A stretch of DNA of 64,000 bases from Haplosporangium gracile (GCA_015499985.1 JAAAUF010000017.1:43626-107625); one strand, 5' to 3'; positions 47,836 to 60,261 are shown, counted from the first letter of the stretch. Program-made: numbers and translations. The notes: a model not told the origin generated them from the letters alone.

Positions 47836-48174
47836 TCCTCTCTCACTTAAACCATTGATGACATGCAAAATGCAACCCAATTGAGCCAACATCCACGTGA
47901 TCCTTAGTTAAAGAAAGAAAAAAAACTTTCAACAACCCCACCAACTTTTTTTCTTCGTTTGTTTGCTCCATTAGACCCGTGAGGGTGTAACAACATGCGG
48001 AAGTGGGAACCACGTTCTTCTTCGTTTTGACAAAACATCCCGTCGCAATAACAACCGCAAGAAAACATGTGTCGAGACTCAGGAGTGGGAAGATCTGGGA
48101 AACGTGCACGAGCAAAAAAAAATGTATGCACGAGCACAGACGGTTGTCTTTATTCTCAACTACCTTCTCCCCCA

Positions 48175-50338
48175 TCAGTCCAGCTGGAGAACGAGGGCAC
48201 CGTGCTTGCCCTCCATTAAGATAACAAGGACGCCATCTCCGATAAGCTGACACCCGATAATATCGACCTGCTTCCCCTTGGATACATCCACGACCGTCTG
48301 GCGCTCCTGCTTCAACTTGGCCCCTGGTGTATGCCAGTAGATATAAACATTCCGACTCGACTCGACAATCGCTGTAAATCGACCGTTGGGATCATGCATC
48401 ACAAATCGCTTCTCCCGCTTCGACGCCTGCACAAATGCCAGTGCATCAAATGTGTCTGTGTGCACAAACTTCATGATATCCTCGCCCTGCTGCACCGTCG
48501 ACATGGGTTGTGAGGTCGCCCCTGGCTTGTGTTGGATAGAATACACTAGCCCATCCACGTCGTGCTTCAGACACACCGTCGGCATCCTGAATGGCTGGTT
48601 CTCGCTCGGGTAACTCTCAAAACTCGGGAACGCTTGACCTATCCAGTCGTGTCCTGTTCCAATGGTTGTCGCCCGGATAATGTCGGTTCCATCCTCGGCC
48701 TGGACCCATGAAAACTTGATCTCTTCGCCCTCCTCATCAATATCCTCCTGTGCATCCTGCGCAACGGAAGGTAAAACAGATGAGTCTCTGCCAGGTACTG
48801 CATTGGGTTGTTCAGACGTGTACTTTTCCAATGCGTTCCTGTACTCTGCAAACACCGAAGGGTCCAAGGTCTCCTCCACTGGATCCGTGTCAACGCCCTC
48901 TGCAAACACCTGAGTCCAACGCGTCTTGGAGTGCTTCTTTTCGAGGTTCAACGTCAGAATGCCCGTGGATGTCTCCAGAGTCCAGATGCACTCGTCCGGC
49001 TGAATCTGGTCAAACAGAGGCATATCCTCCAGTCTCGGTGGCCTGACCATGCTCTCCGTCGATTGCAAGAGATTCACCTGAAGCTCCAATCCTTGTCGCA
49101 AAAACTTGCACTGGATTGCGTGCTTGGTCGTGCCCCTGGGAAGTCCGAAACAGACAGTGACATCTGTATCGGTCTGAGTCCAGATATAAGGTGGTTCGGA
49201 TGGAGGTGCTGCGCCAACGTCTGTCTTGTCCAGCTCCATTGCCTCCGATCCTGGCTCAAGATACCGAGTTGTTTGGTCAATCACTGGCTCCTTTGTTGCC
49301 TTGTACGTCGAATTGCTGCCGATCACGTAACCGTCGCCGGAGGGGTCCAGAGAACAGTAGAACGGAATCTCTGTGCCTCGGATAGAGTGAATGATGGTGT
49401 TGATAAGGAGCTTCGGTTCGTTTGGCGGGTCGACATCCATAGTTGAGTCTCCTGATCTTCCTGATACGGACAAGGCGCCTCTCAAATGTACGCTGCACAG
49501 ACTGACGACAAAGACTGTTTTCGTGTCGGACTTGCGGTACGGCGAGGGCTCCGCCGAGTAGAATCCTTCCTTGTAAGGATAGTGGATGATGAACTTGATC
49601 TCCATTCCCAACTCCTGCTCGCTGCTGGAAGCTGGAAACGCCTTTGCTTCCAGCAGACCAAATGGTGTCAGAAGTTCGCTCTGCAAGAATCCTTCTGGTT
49701 GAAACGTCGTCAATGCTTCGATAACTGCCTCGCACTCTGCCCCTGTCATTTGAATTCTGACCACATACAAGTTGAATGCGCCATCCGAGACGAGGATATA
49801 GTCGGGTGAGATTGGCTTGACAGTGGGGAACTCGAGGTGGACGTTGCCTGGCACAACAGGGACGGGTATTTGAACCAGTCGCTTGCTCCGAAGAAGATGT
49901 GTTGTCTTAAGGAGATGTTCACAAAGGGGGCGTAGAGTTTGTTTGTTTTTAGCTCAGAACCTGCGTTATTCTCATTTTGATCACTACAACCTTAGCAAAT
50001 GTGCACTGCTGCCTTACTTTATCAAAATGGAGTGCGATCAACATGTAATCTTCGTCAACAGCAAACAGGACAGGGTCCTTGACGCTGGTGATATCGCCGT
50101 TGGTTGGTTTGAACGAGTTCCATCCTGGGTGGAGGTGGTTATGACGAATTCTGTTCTGGACTTGGCGGTACGAGAGCTTTGCAGACGCAGGCAGCTTGGG
50201 CACGACGACGCCTGGGCCGGAAGCCCCAACGGCGACGAAGTGTTGATGTGACTCTTCGAGGAATGAGAGCTTGTACCCCTCGAACTTTGAGTTGAAGAGA
50301 GTTCTATTCTGGCGAATCGGTATTTTTGTTACCGACAT
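48175..50338 (-). CDS. NUDCD1-like CS (p23/NudC) domain protein
   Basis: Exons 50018-50338 and 48175-49905 give 683 residues. The start MSVTKIPIRQNRTLFNSKFE leads to GYKLSFLEESHQHF, as in NUDCD1 (CML66). The CS domain lies at about residues 343-440: PYIWTQTDTDVTVCFGLPRG, QCKFLRQGLELQVNL, CIWTLETSTGILTLNLEKK and TRWTQVF. N- and C-terminal parts would form the beta-propeller-like halves typical of the family; FVMHDPNGRFTAIVESSRNV and VLILMEGKHG-type strands occur in the C-terminal half. NudC-family proteins are Hsp90-linked co-chaperones, and NUDCD1 pairs with specific WD40 clients, including COPI subunits, in animals. The splice from FDK to TTHLLRSKR uses an acceptor at 49906; it was chosen because the frame between has an in-frame stop upstream. 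Family call is good. Confidence 0.87.
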
Positions 50339-50821
50339 GGTGGAATGAAGGTTGTGTTGCTGTGGGGAATGGTCAACAGAGAGATTTTTTTTCCCGTGAG
50401 AGTATGAGAAGACCATTTGTAGCAGTCACATCGACTTTCGAAGTAGCCGAGTTGCGTCTGGGTGCCCCCATTTTTTTTTCAATTTTCGTTTTTTTGTTCT
50501 TCTTCTCAACCTCACCTTCCCCATCGCTGCATCAACTCATCGCCACACTCAACTCAACCCCTAGGCCCGACACTGCGTCTGAATCCTTCCCTCTTTCTTT
50601 CTCTCACTCACACCTATACAAACACACCCATTCATTCCTGCTTCTCTGTCCTTCCTGTCATAAATACTCGCCAAACTTGCATTCCCTCTACCTTTCGATA
50701 AACACACGCCACATTTCAAACAACCCTCTTACTTTTCTCTCTCGTACAACCAGACAGAACTCACGCCCCCTGGGTAACATACACTGGATAGAGGAGAAGA
50801 GTCGATAGTCGACTGCACAGC
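50339..50821. promoter_or_regulatory. Divergent promoter region, NUDCD1-like / Siz
   Basis: About 480 bases between two divergent starts. It is strongly C/T-rich on the plus strand (50500-50760). No gene is seen. Confidence 0.5.
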
Positions 50822-53262
50822 ATGGACCCAAAAGTACGGAATATCCACCTGAGTCGTGACAAGTGCTAGTGTGAAACGCCAACAGAGGTTGACATAAGCT
50901 CACAACCCACCCTGTTCTTTTGTTTACATACGACTTTACTCCGTAGACGGCCGCATTAGGTCTGTTTCTACTGAGACAGCTGATGCACTGCATCTGCAGA
51001 TGGTCCTCGGAAAGACTTCTCCAAAGTGTCGATATCGACAATCTACAAAAACTGGATCTAATGCTCGCCATGGAAGACATGCTTCGACAGATTCGTCACG
51101 ACTACCATCCTAACACAGAGTTCTTTCTCTGGGAATTTATTGCTGACTTTCACAGAGAGTAAGTTGTTTCTCTCTCTTGCTCTAACGTTTATTTGCGGGA
51201 CTCTTAATTTTGCTTCGCCCTCGCTTGGTTTCAATAGTCATGGCTCTTGACTGTTACATTTTCTTTTTACAAAACCTATCACTAGATACCGCGACCCTGG
51301 GATTATGTCAAAATGGCAACACACCAATGCCTTCGTCCCAAGGATTCAACCCCTGGTCGAGAATGTAACTACCAATATCTTTCAGAACGCCTTCATCCCA
51401 GCCAATCCATGTTATTCGCCGCCATTACAGGCACAGAGTGCACTCGTCGTTGGCCCAGAACCAAATATTGCCATGCCAACAACCTCAATCATCCCAAGGA
51501 GTCGACATCAACCCGAGAATGGTGCCATTAAGTTTTTGGTACCCAGTCCCAACACAGACGATGTACCGGCTGGGAACTTAAGTGCAAATGCAAGAGCACG
51601 GCTACTATACAAGCCAAGCCCTTTCTACCGAGGTGTGATGGCTCTCACGGCTCCTCAATATGGTCGAGGTAAGCTGGAGTCGTCTTATGCATGAATTGTA
51701 TTTCGTAAACAGTGTGTGGATATCCTTTTGAGTGAATTGGCTTTTCTAAGACGCTATGGTCATCCTTTGGCATAGTCTCGAAAAACGAGAGCGTTTTGAC
51801 TTTCAAGCTCCAAGTCTCCTCGAGTTTGTCGCAGCAATTGATGAAGTAAACTATATAGTGTTGTTTTTTCAGTCGTGGATTGAACAGCGACGCTTCTCGT
51901 TCTTTTGTCATCTCCAATCGCGACTTTGATTAACCCGCTCGTCATTTGATTATTGATGTTTCCTAGCAATCCACACTACTCGATCATGGTGTTCTGCGCG
52001 AGCAACGACATCCCGACGAGTCAGCGTATGTCGATGGAGTTTCCAGATGACTGCTACATACGTGTGAACAAACAAACACTGGGCTGGGTAAAGCTGCTGC
52101 CAGGAAATTTGAAATTTAGAAGCGGATGAGGAAACGAATGAGTTGAACAGATTGATAACAGTGATAGGACTTCTATGTTCTGTTCAATGTAGAGGCCCCA
52201 TGGCGTGAAAAACAAGCCAGGAACATTTACTCCAGTTGACATCACGAGATTCTGTCATCTTCAAGAGTCAGGGATCAACCATGTCGAACTTCGCTACTCC
52301 AGTGCGTCCAAGGTAATGTGTCAAGAGCTTGCCAATGCACTCATCCGCTGTACGATTGAACGCGGACCTAACAGCAACAACGCATATTAATCTAATTTCT
52401 CATAGATATTCCACGCGTCATTACATCTTGTGTGCCTAATCAACACTAAAACTATTGTTGACTCTCTGATCAAGGAGAAATTTGTTTCCAAGGAGGCTAC
52501 ATATCAAGCTCGTAAGTCACCTTTCACCACGATCCCTAAGCAAACTGATATCAATGTTTGCCCACCACTGTGTTATTTCGCGATCATTAATGACCACAAT
52601 CCCCACATTTACGTTTTTTCTTTTTTTCGCGCCAGTTGAGAAGAAGATCAAGGACGACGATATTATGGAACTCTCGAGCACATTATCCCTAAAATGTCCA
52701 GTAAGTTGTATCTTCACTTTTTTTTGCCTCTATCAAGCTGCAGAGAAGCAATCTTGTCACGATGAAACGACTAATATGCTCATGATTGCTTAAAATACCA
52801 TAGCTAGGAGTACAGCGGATAGAGGTTCCTTGCCGGTCCTCAAAGTGTCAACATTTGCAGTGCTTTGACGCGTTTACATTTTTGGGCATCAACGAGCACG
52901 TGCAACGGTGGACATGTCCAGTGTGCAACAGGATCATGGACTCTTGGGAGGAGATTATTGTTGACGGGTAAAAGAGACTTGAGAGTTTCGGTCGATGCCT
53001 TTGTGGCCACGTGAAGCAAGGTGTGGACACTTAACATGAATTTCTTCTCACGTCTCGGTATCATATTAGCTATTACATGGATATCTTAAAATCGACGCCA
53101 AAGAGCCTGAAGAACGTAAACGTTCGTCCTGACGGGAGATGGGAGATTCCAGCAGCTATCGTCCCTATTGACATTGACGACTCATCTATACTGACTGACG
53201 GCGAATCGTCGTCGTCCGGATCAATATCGTACGGGACCGACAGTGGACCAATATATGTAATC

Positions 53263-53297
<35 letters not shown>

Positions 53298-54546
53298 GGG
53301 CAACCAAGACGGGAGCAACAGCAGCTATGGCAACGGTGTTCATGACACCACTCAGGCGGACTTGAGTATGGAAGCTGAGGAGACTGAGGTGAACGGAGTT
53401 GAATCAAGGGACAACTTTAGGACATTAGAACGTCAGGAGAGTCAGCCAGTCAGGAGCTACTCGCTCATCACGATATCGCCGACGCCGGCTTCAACTTTAT
53501 CTCAGCGATCTTCCAGGTCTCGACATGTGCCCGAAAAGAGCCAGTTCATAAACTTGACCCTCTGCTCTCCAGACGATGTGATCGACTTGACATCTGACAA
53601 CGAAGATGAGAACGAGGAGGAGGAGAATGAAGAAGAGCTGGTCCTCCACAGGAGAAAAAGGTCTTTTGTTCAACCCAACACCGACCCTCGCAACGAAATT
53701 AATGACATCACTCTCACGACCAAAGACATCACCCTCACCACCGACAAAAAAGGCAATACCGGTAGTGATGCTGTCAAATCCAGGCGTGGCTCCAACAAAC
53801 ACGACAATAAGAAGGCTGTCGATCCTCTTTTGACAGCCAGCAGCAATATCGAGACAAATGGTGCTGTCATGGAAGATTTGATCCAGTTAAGGAAGTCTCT
53901 TCCAGATGAGACTGCTTCGACATCACGGACGTCACCAAAGGACCCGAGACGAGCAGTACAAGGACACCCTACCCGCTCTTATCAGACCGGCGATCTTCAA
54001 TTCACCTTGCCACCGACGATACCTTCCCTGGCTTTAGTGACCTCGCTCTCGCCCTCGACATCTGATCGTCTCTCATCACCGCCCAATGGCGATCTGACGT
54101 TACTGCAATTCGAGTCGGCCCCATTTATGACCAGTTCCTTGGATACGATCATGGAGGAGCTTTCAGGAAACTCGGGTGTGCCTGTAGTCTCGGAGAGCGC
54201 TATCCCTTCGTGGCCAGCATACGACCTAGCATTTGCATCACTTTACCTGCCACACACCCCGAGCATCTTTGGGCAGAAGGAAGAGACCGATGGTGCGGAT
54301 GGACTTCTGACTCAAGTTGGATTATCTAGTACTGATGGAGGAAGAGAAGGAGAGGACTTTGAGATTGATGGAAGAGTAGAAAATGGAGTTGGTGATGGTG
54401 AAGGATCAGAAGAACGACCGAGAAAACGACCTTACGCTGCAAGCATTCCCTCTTCACACCTCAGTCCCGAACTGAACCAAGACACTTCCGATGACCTGAA
54501 ATCTGTGTTGAAACAGTACTTGGCGACTCCCGACATTTTCCTCTGA
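50822..54546 (+). CDS. SUMO E3 ligase of the Siz/PIAS family (PINIT plus SP-RING)
   Basis: Transfers SUMO from Ubc9 to nuclear substrates. Ten exons: 50822-50833, 50947-51158, 51286-51668, 51776-51845, 51967-52087, 52193-52312, 52406-52511, 52636-52700, 52804-52967 and 53070-54546; 909 residues. The first exon codes only MDPK. The PINIT-type region (about 120-330) contains PSPFYRG, LTFKLQVSSSLSQQLM, YSIMVFCASNDIP and GVKNKPGTFTPVDIT. The SP-RING (about 360-410) has LKCPLGVQRIEVPC, KCQHLQCFDAFTFL and RWTCPVC, with the Cys and His ligands intact. The C-terminal 490 residues are disordered with SUMO-interacting-like motifs: IVPIDID (about 448), IYVIDDDDD (about 479) and VIDLTSDNEDE (about 588). 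No clear SAP domain is seen at the N-terminus, which differs from typical Siz proteins. Confidence 0.95.
53263..53298 (+). repeat. Coding GATGAC repeat (poly-Asp)
   Basis: Six GACGAT/GATGAC units encode an Asp run directly after the SUMO-interacting-like VID in the Siz protein. Confidence 0.9.
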
Positions 54547-54814
54547 ACCCTGGATACAATCATCACCAAATCAACCGTTTTTTCTTTTTCTTTTTTTTTT
54601 TTTAGCTAGCCCTTTAATTTGTCCGAGCACGTCGGACAAAGAACCCATTGTACATAGTCCTCTTCTTGCACCCAATACCCATTTTCAATCACATTGTCAT
54701 AAGAAAAGATAGAAAACATAAGTGGTAACAAATGAAAGGTGTCTCTATTTTTGAAGTACAATACATTTTTAGGTAATCTGAAAAGGGAAAAGGACAAAAA
54801 AACAAGAAATAACG

Positions 54815-57543
54815 CTATGCCAAAGCCTCTTCGGGCGCGGCGGGCATCAAGGCGCGCATGGCCAGGGAGTAAACCAAGAAAGTGGCTGCGTTGCAAGGGA
54901 AGGCTCGGATGACGGTGGCATTGACACCTCTGAAGAAGACTCGGAAGCCCTCTTCTCTATACATGTGCTTTGTGCAATCCCACATTCCCTTGAACTGTTG
55001 CGATTTGGGTAGCGAGTCGTGCTGTGCCTGAATCCTCGTCTTGATTACATCTATTATAATTCATGGGTGGAAGATTAGGAGTCAGAATGATGTTGTTCAA
55101 TCCAGGCACTTTAGCTCAGGTTGCCACCAAATAACCCTGTCATTCGTAAAGCATACCTGTAGGGTAGGTACTGAGCCATCCGGCGATGCCTGCAAACCCT
55201 CCAGCAACAACCAACCGTCCACTCGACAGATCCTGGGTCCGCTGGCCCTCTGGCGTCAACACCCTGCAAAAGATTTCGTAACTCAAGAAATAAGGTCCGT
55301 AGGAGGTTTCTCGAAGGATGGTGGACCAAAGTCCACGATAACAAGCGCGAATTCCTCCTTGGCGATAGGTTTGTTTAAAACAGTCCATAGGTCCCTTGTA
55401 GAAGGTTGAGCCCAGACCACTGCCGCCACTCTTTGCCATTCCTGCAGCCTGATCCTGATTTTGAAGGCGAATTTTTGACAATTCCATCGGGCAACTAATA
55501 AAACTGTTTTTGCCAACGGATCAAACAAAAGAAGAAGAGTGAATGTCAGTATTGAGCGTATGAACGATGAAAAACATAACAAGTTCTGCGACTCGAAAAA
55601 AATATTTGTGTACCTGTTGACGATGCCAGATCCTGTACCAGCCAGGTAGATCTGCATGAGGGTCGGATCATCCCCCGGGTTCTTCATCTGAATATCCATG
55701 AAGAATCCATAGACGCCAAACAGCAACGCGTTCACCAATGCGACTCCGACCTAGAGCGTAATATGAAAGAATAAAAAAAAAGAGTACGTTGAGTATGATG
55801 ACTTGATTTTCTCCACGTTCTAAACTTCTAGTTCAAGACCCAGCCAGGAGAGAAGGAGCGTTGTCCAATAGGAGGCGAGTGGTCACCTGCTCAGGACTTA
55901 CCATTGGAGAAGCCTATGAAGTCAGAATAAAAGTTGCGGCGTAAAAAAGAAGCGAATTGAAGGTCAGTCGATCTGTCATAGGAAAAGAAGAAGACAGAGG
56001 GGGAAACGGTCGAGACAGAGAGAGAGAAAGACACGGATGCATATCAGACAACCCGAGTAAAGAGGGAAAGAAAAGGTGGTCGAGAAACTTACCATGCCCT
56101 TGTAAAGACCCTTCACCTGGTAGCAGATAACGATGAAAAGAGAAAGAAGATAGAAGATAGAAAAGAACACAAGAGTTAGTTCCGCTTTCTTCTTTGTCCT
56201 GATTGTGCAACCTGGTTTCTTGTCCCTCTGACGGTTGGACATGTGTCTACACACCATGCCTCCTGCAGTGAATCAAGAAAAATAAGAACAAGCACAACAA
56301 CCACAACAACAGCATAAGAAACAGCCCTCCTTCTTTGAATAGATCTAGCTGCTGTTTATTATTCTTACCTTCTCCTGCTTCAATATTGTAGAGAAACAGT
56401 TCCATGTCCCAGAGTATTTGGCCGCGAGCTCTTTGGATTGCAGTCTAACCTTGACTGTGTCTGTTTATCCAGGCAAGAAAAGAAAGCAATAGTAAATCAC
56501 TGTTAGCATGGGGTTCAAATTACACAATTGAAAATAACAGGAACAAAGGATCTACAAATTGATACATACCCCATGGATGGCCTACACAGAGACCCGCGAT
56601 GCCTTCGAAATGAATGAATGACGAAAGAGGTGAGAATGTTTTTTTAGCGTGATGAACAAAAAGCGTTTTGACATTAGTCTTGATTCCGTTCATTCCTGCC
56701 ATGTTGGTTTTTGCTTTTTCTTTTCCTTGTGTAAGGAAGTAAGTGTGCATACCTCCTATTGTCCCTGCAACAAAATTCGATGTCCAGTCGCTCCCACTAG
56801 CTACAAACGAAAAGTAGAAAAGAAAAAGTTAGAATGGATGGTGTGGTGGACTCTTGCTGGTGAGAAGGCGCCAGGGGAGAAAAATGTTGGGTTCTTCTGC
56901 TCACGATTCACGATGAAGAACGAGTATCAGCGCAGAGTACAGCGAGTGAATGTTTGTTCGTCGGACAGACAGACAGACAGACAACAAATATATCCGTCTA
57001 GCCTGGTTTGTGATCGCTCTGCGTTCATTTTTGTGTCCAGGATCCAGAGCTGCCTTCGTTATTTCCCTTCCTTGTGGGGACTGGGGACTGAACCCAAATC
57101 GTGTTCGGCGTGTCATCTGTTCGATGTATTGTCATCATCGCTCTCTCTTTCTCTCTTTCTTTTTTCTCTTTCAAAAAAATAAAGCAACTCGTGCTGCTCC
57201 TAACTACTTCTTGTTCATTGTGCACATTGTCCAAAACGATTAATTCGGAGAATATGTGTTGAACAAAGAATGAATGAAGGACTTTCCCTTCTCTTTCTGT
57301 TATGTCTCCCCTGAGTGAAGGACGACAAAGGTCGAGAAAGGATGGGCACAAAAGATAAAAGAGAGAGGTTTAACCCCCTGCCGACAAAATAAATGTGACC
57401 TGGAAATAGGCTGGTTCCTGTTTGCATTTTGTCTAACTCCTGCTTGGTGTTGGATTTGTCGAGGAGAGCGAGCGAAAGAAAGGCGCCTTACATGGTTGGT
57501 CCTGTACGTGTACGAGGGCGATGCTATCGTCGCAGTCAAGCAT
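54815..57543 (-). CDS. Mitochondrial carrier (SLC25), SLC25A29/basic-amino-acid-like
   Basis: Inner-membrane solute carrier. Nine exons: 57492-57543, 56753-56800, 56570-56602, 56369-56460, 56093-56116, 55902-55913, 55614-55750, 55157-55494 and 54815-55050; 323 residues in phase, the normal carrier length. The three signature loops are HPWDTVKVRLQS, CPMELSKIRLQN and YPTDVIKTRIQAQ, each followed by a second helix motif (KGLYKGM, YRGLWSTILRE, FFRGVNATVIRA). CPMEL in the second repeat is the form seen in SLC25A29, the basic amino acid carrier, though Ymc/Crc1-type carriers are close. The sixth exon is a 12-nt microexon coding ASPM. The first exon (MLDCDDSIALVHVQ) was chosen because it ends in the right phase with a GTAAGG donor; it is the least certain part. 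The substrate is inferred. Confidence 0.9.
56964..56982 (+). repeat. (ACAG)n microsatellite in carrier intron 1
   Basis: About five perfect ACAG/GACA units. Confidence 0.85.
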
Positions 57544-58541
57544 CAGCAGCGATTAGCAAAAGTATTGGGCCACTTTGTGATAGAAAGTACAAGAGCTGAG
57601 ATTAATAAAGAGGAAAAATAGAAGAAGAAAAAAGGGAGCTGAGGTGAGGTCAAGGGTACGGAATCAAGGCTGGAGTGAGAGTGTAGTTATTGTTGTCGAG
57701 GGGAGTGTCAGCGAGAAGTGATGAGACAGGGTATGCAAGAGTGAGGGAAAAGAGTCGATGAGTACAAAAGTGAATCAGAAGAGAGTGGAGAGTGTGAGGA
57801 AGGAATAAGATCTGCAGGACCCAGTCAGAAGGAAGGGAAAAAAAGAAGGGAAAAAGAAATGAGAAAAAAAAAAAGAAAAGAGAGAAAGGAAAGAAGAGGA
57901 GAGGAGGGGGATAAAAAATAAGGAAAAGAACGAGAAGAACAGGTAGGTTGGTCATGCTTGTGTGTGTGTGTAATGTGTGTGTTTGCTGGAGGAACAAGGG
58001 ACATGTCTCGAAAAGGAAGGAGGGCCCAACTTTCCCACACAAAAGTCGGTCCATGGCACACCAACTCATGTACCTTGTGCCCAAGTACTCACGTCTAGCC
58101 TCGATGCCATTGGTTGACTCTTCCCCTCCTCCTCTCTGTCTGTCTCTGGCCCATCTTCCTCTCTATTCCTCTTCTGTGCTCACATTGTCCACTTATGCCC
58201 TCCGTTTGCGGTGGGGTAGAAAACTGGTATCTCACCTCATGTATTTCCGCTCCATGGCCTTCTAGGTCCATCGCCATCCTGCAACGCCACTCTTTTTCTC
58301 TCCATCTCAATCGCCCTTTATACCCCAGTGCCGGACACGGACACTATCCACGGGAAAAAAAACTCATCCATCACTCTATTCACTTCGGACAATTGAAGGT
58401 TCCACAGACACCTCTCTATGTTGTACCTTCTTGGCATGATCAAGAAGCACACAAAAATCAATTAAAGAAATGAAAGGCGTGGAATCAGACGCGTCCTGCA
58501 CTGATCGCACTGACAGACTTAACATATTTTTTTTACTCCGC

Positions 58542-58573
58542 GTCGCGGCGGTTTGCGTGTGCCGCCACGCGAC
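58542..58573 (+). repeat. GC-rich inverted repeat
   Basis: GTCGCGGCGG pairs with CCGCCACGCGAC (one bulge or mismatch region) across a 10-base loop. Confidence 0.8.
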
Positions 58574-59567
58574 AGCTGATTGACACGGAACGCACTCCAG
58601 AAATACATCGACGCGTCAAAAGAAAGATTACTACCTGCTATGTCCTTGGTTTACGATTGTAACATGGTGCAAACGTAGGTCTCACATCTCCTGTTCAATG
58701 CCTTGCCATTTATTCCTTGTTTTTTCTTCAATGTCGCATCCTCAACCACTGCTGTGTGGCAGCGGGCAGGAGTTGACAAGGCGCCTAATACCCAGGCTCC
58801 CACAATTTCTTAGCCTGTGCCGACCTACCCAACCCCTCTTTCTCCCTTTTTCATTTTCAACTCAACGACCATGGAAGCATGGAAAAAAAACCGTTCCTAT
58901 CACTCACCTGTGTACTTTGCCCATTCATTGTAAATTCTTATGCTCGTTTACATTGTCCTTGTGGAAGTAATTGCCTTTTCTATTGGGGTTGTTTTTTTTA
59001 TCACCCCCTTGGACAACACAGATGACATGAGCAATATATGGGTCATAGCCATACATATTCCCTTGAGTAGGACAACCCCCGTTTTCTCTTTTCTTGACTC
59101 TTATTCTCTGCATGGAGGATGTAATTGAATCCATCCCCCTCCTCCTCTTCCCCGAGAAAATGAACAAGACACCTCCTTGATTTCGTATTCAGGCAGAGAT
59201 GCCAGGCATTGCACTCCTTACCACCACCACCGCCACCTCCTCCTTCTAGCCTTCTAGCCTTCTTCCCTCAATCTTATTCTCTCTCTCTTTTGGCAGCCAT
59301 TCATTTTGTCTTTCTCTCTGTCTCCGTATTGTCGGCTAATATCTATCCATGATTAGTCCTCTTCCTTCCTTTCCTCCTCCTTCCTCTTCTCCCTTACCCC
59401 CCTCGACAACATCGATACTAGCTTCAGCAACGTGAACTAAACGTTTTCTCTTGTCTTGCCGGTCGCTGTCCTTCGCTTGGACGCTGCTGTCGTTGCCACC
59501 GCGTTATATTGCCTTTGCTGTCCTTTGTCCTACTCGTTCTTGTTCTTGTTCTGGTCTTTGTTCTAGT

Positions 59568-59640
59568 CCTTGTTCTTGTTCTTGTTCTTGTTCTTGTTCT
59601 TGTTCTTGTTCTTGTTCTTGTTCTTGTTCTTGTTCTTGTT
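59568..59640 (+). repeat. (TTGTTC)n hexanucleotide repeat
   Basis: About twelve perfect CTTGTT units, with degenerate copies back to about 59535. It gives open frames in all three plus readings. Confidence 0.95.
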
Positions 59641-60261
59641 GTTTTTGTTGCTGTTGCTCGCTGTTGTTACCCTTCAACCCTGTCGAACGCCCCTTGTCTC
59701 TCTCTCTTTCTTTTCCTCTTACTTCTCATTCTTTTCATTCTCTCCCCCCTTGTTTCTCTATTAGCTTCTTCTTTTGACCCCCCTGTCTCCGACCTCCAAC
59801 TGCTGCCTCCTTTCTTTTCTTCTTCTTTCTACCTTCCTTGTCTAGTTGTCGTCGTTGTCGCTGTTGTTGCTGTTGCTACTACTGGCCTCCCTGCCATTCA
59901 AGCACGTTGCTCATTGCAATTGCATTCCCTAGGCTAGACTCATTCCATTGACACCACTCACTTCACCTCAACTTTGCTTTTTTCCCTCTCTCTCGGCCCT
60001 TTTATTGTTCTACGCTTCGTTTTTCTGCCTTTCATCCCTTTTTCTTTGTCTTTTGCTGTTGCTTCCGTGTATCGCGCTATCCTAATTGCCTGTGGTCCGT
60101 CCCTCTTTACCTTCTTCCTCTTTCTCCTTCTCCTCCTCTCCATTCTTCTCTCTTCTCTCCCTCTTCCTCTCTTCCTCTCTCACTTTCTTCCTCCTCCGTA
60201 TCTCTCGTTACTACTCTTTACACTACATCGACATCGCCTCTCCCCCTCTTTCGAACACACC

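Larger units (their letters stand above)
46671..48174. other. Intergenic, 1.5 kb, repeat-rich
   Basis: It is the upstream region of the coiled-coil gene and the 3' flank of the NUDCD1-like gene. It holds a purine-rich block (46900-47300), a 7-bp minisatellite (47433-47500) and a (CT)n run (47788-47830). ORFs within are low-complexity and have no family signature. Confidence 0.5.
57544..60261. promoter_or_regulatory. 2.7-kb divergent intergenic region, carrier / LRR gene
   Basis: Separates the starts of the carrier gene (-) and the LRR gene (+). It holds purine-rich tracts (57600-57950), an inverted repeat between two ACGCGT boxes (58489-58616), a hexanucleotide repeat (59568-59640) and a long CT-rich 5' leader (59700-60261). 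No conserved ORF is seen. The LRR frame is open upstream of its ATG, but through CT-rich low complexity. Confidence 0.5.

Noticed and set aside
49949..50017. Read-through of exon 1 of the NUDCD1-like gene to a stop
   Set aside because: The donor GTAAGG at 50017 and in-phase joining to the CS-domain exon explain it better than a truncated protein.
51846..51966. Possible extra exon after TTTTTTCAG in the Siz PINIT region
   Set aside because: It runs into a stop without a usable donor. Direct joining of 51845 to 51967 is in phase and restores the PINIT pattern.
56230..56265. Possible 8-nt microexon GAGGCATG in the carrier gene
   Set aside because: It would break the phase; joining 56369 directly to 56116 gives the expected KQEKVKGLYKGM.
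59451..59937. ORFs in three plus frames over the hexanucleotide repeat
   Set aside because: A six-base repeat opens all frames; no domain and no supporting splice or start signals.
59974..60261. In-frame N-terminal extension of the LRR protein
   Set aside because: Reads through CT-rich leader as Leu/Phe/Ser low complexity. The ATG at 60262 has the better context and a conserved-looking MGGTVS start.
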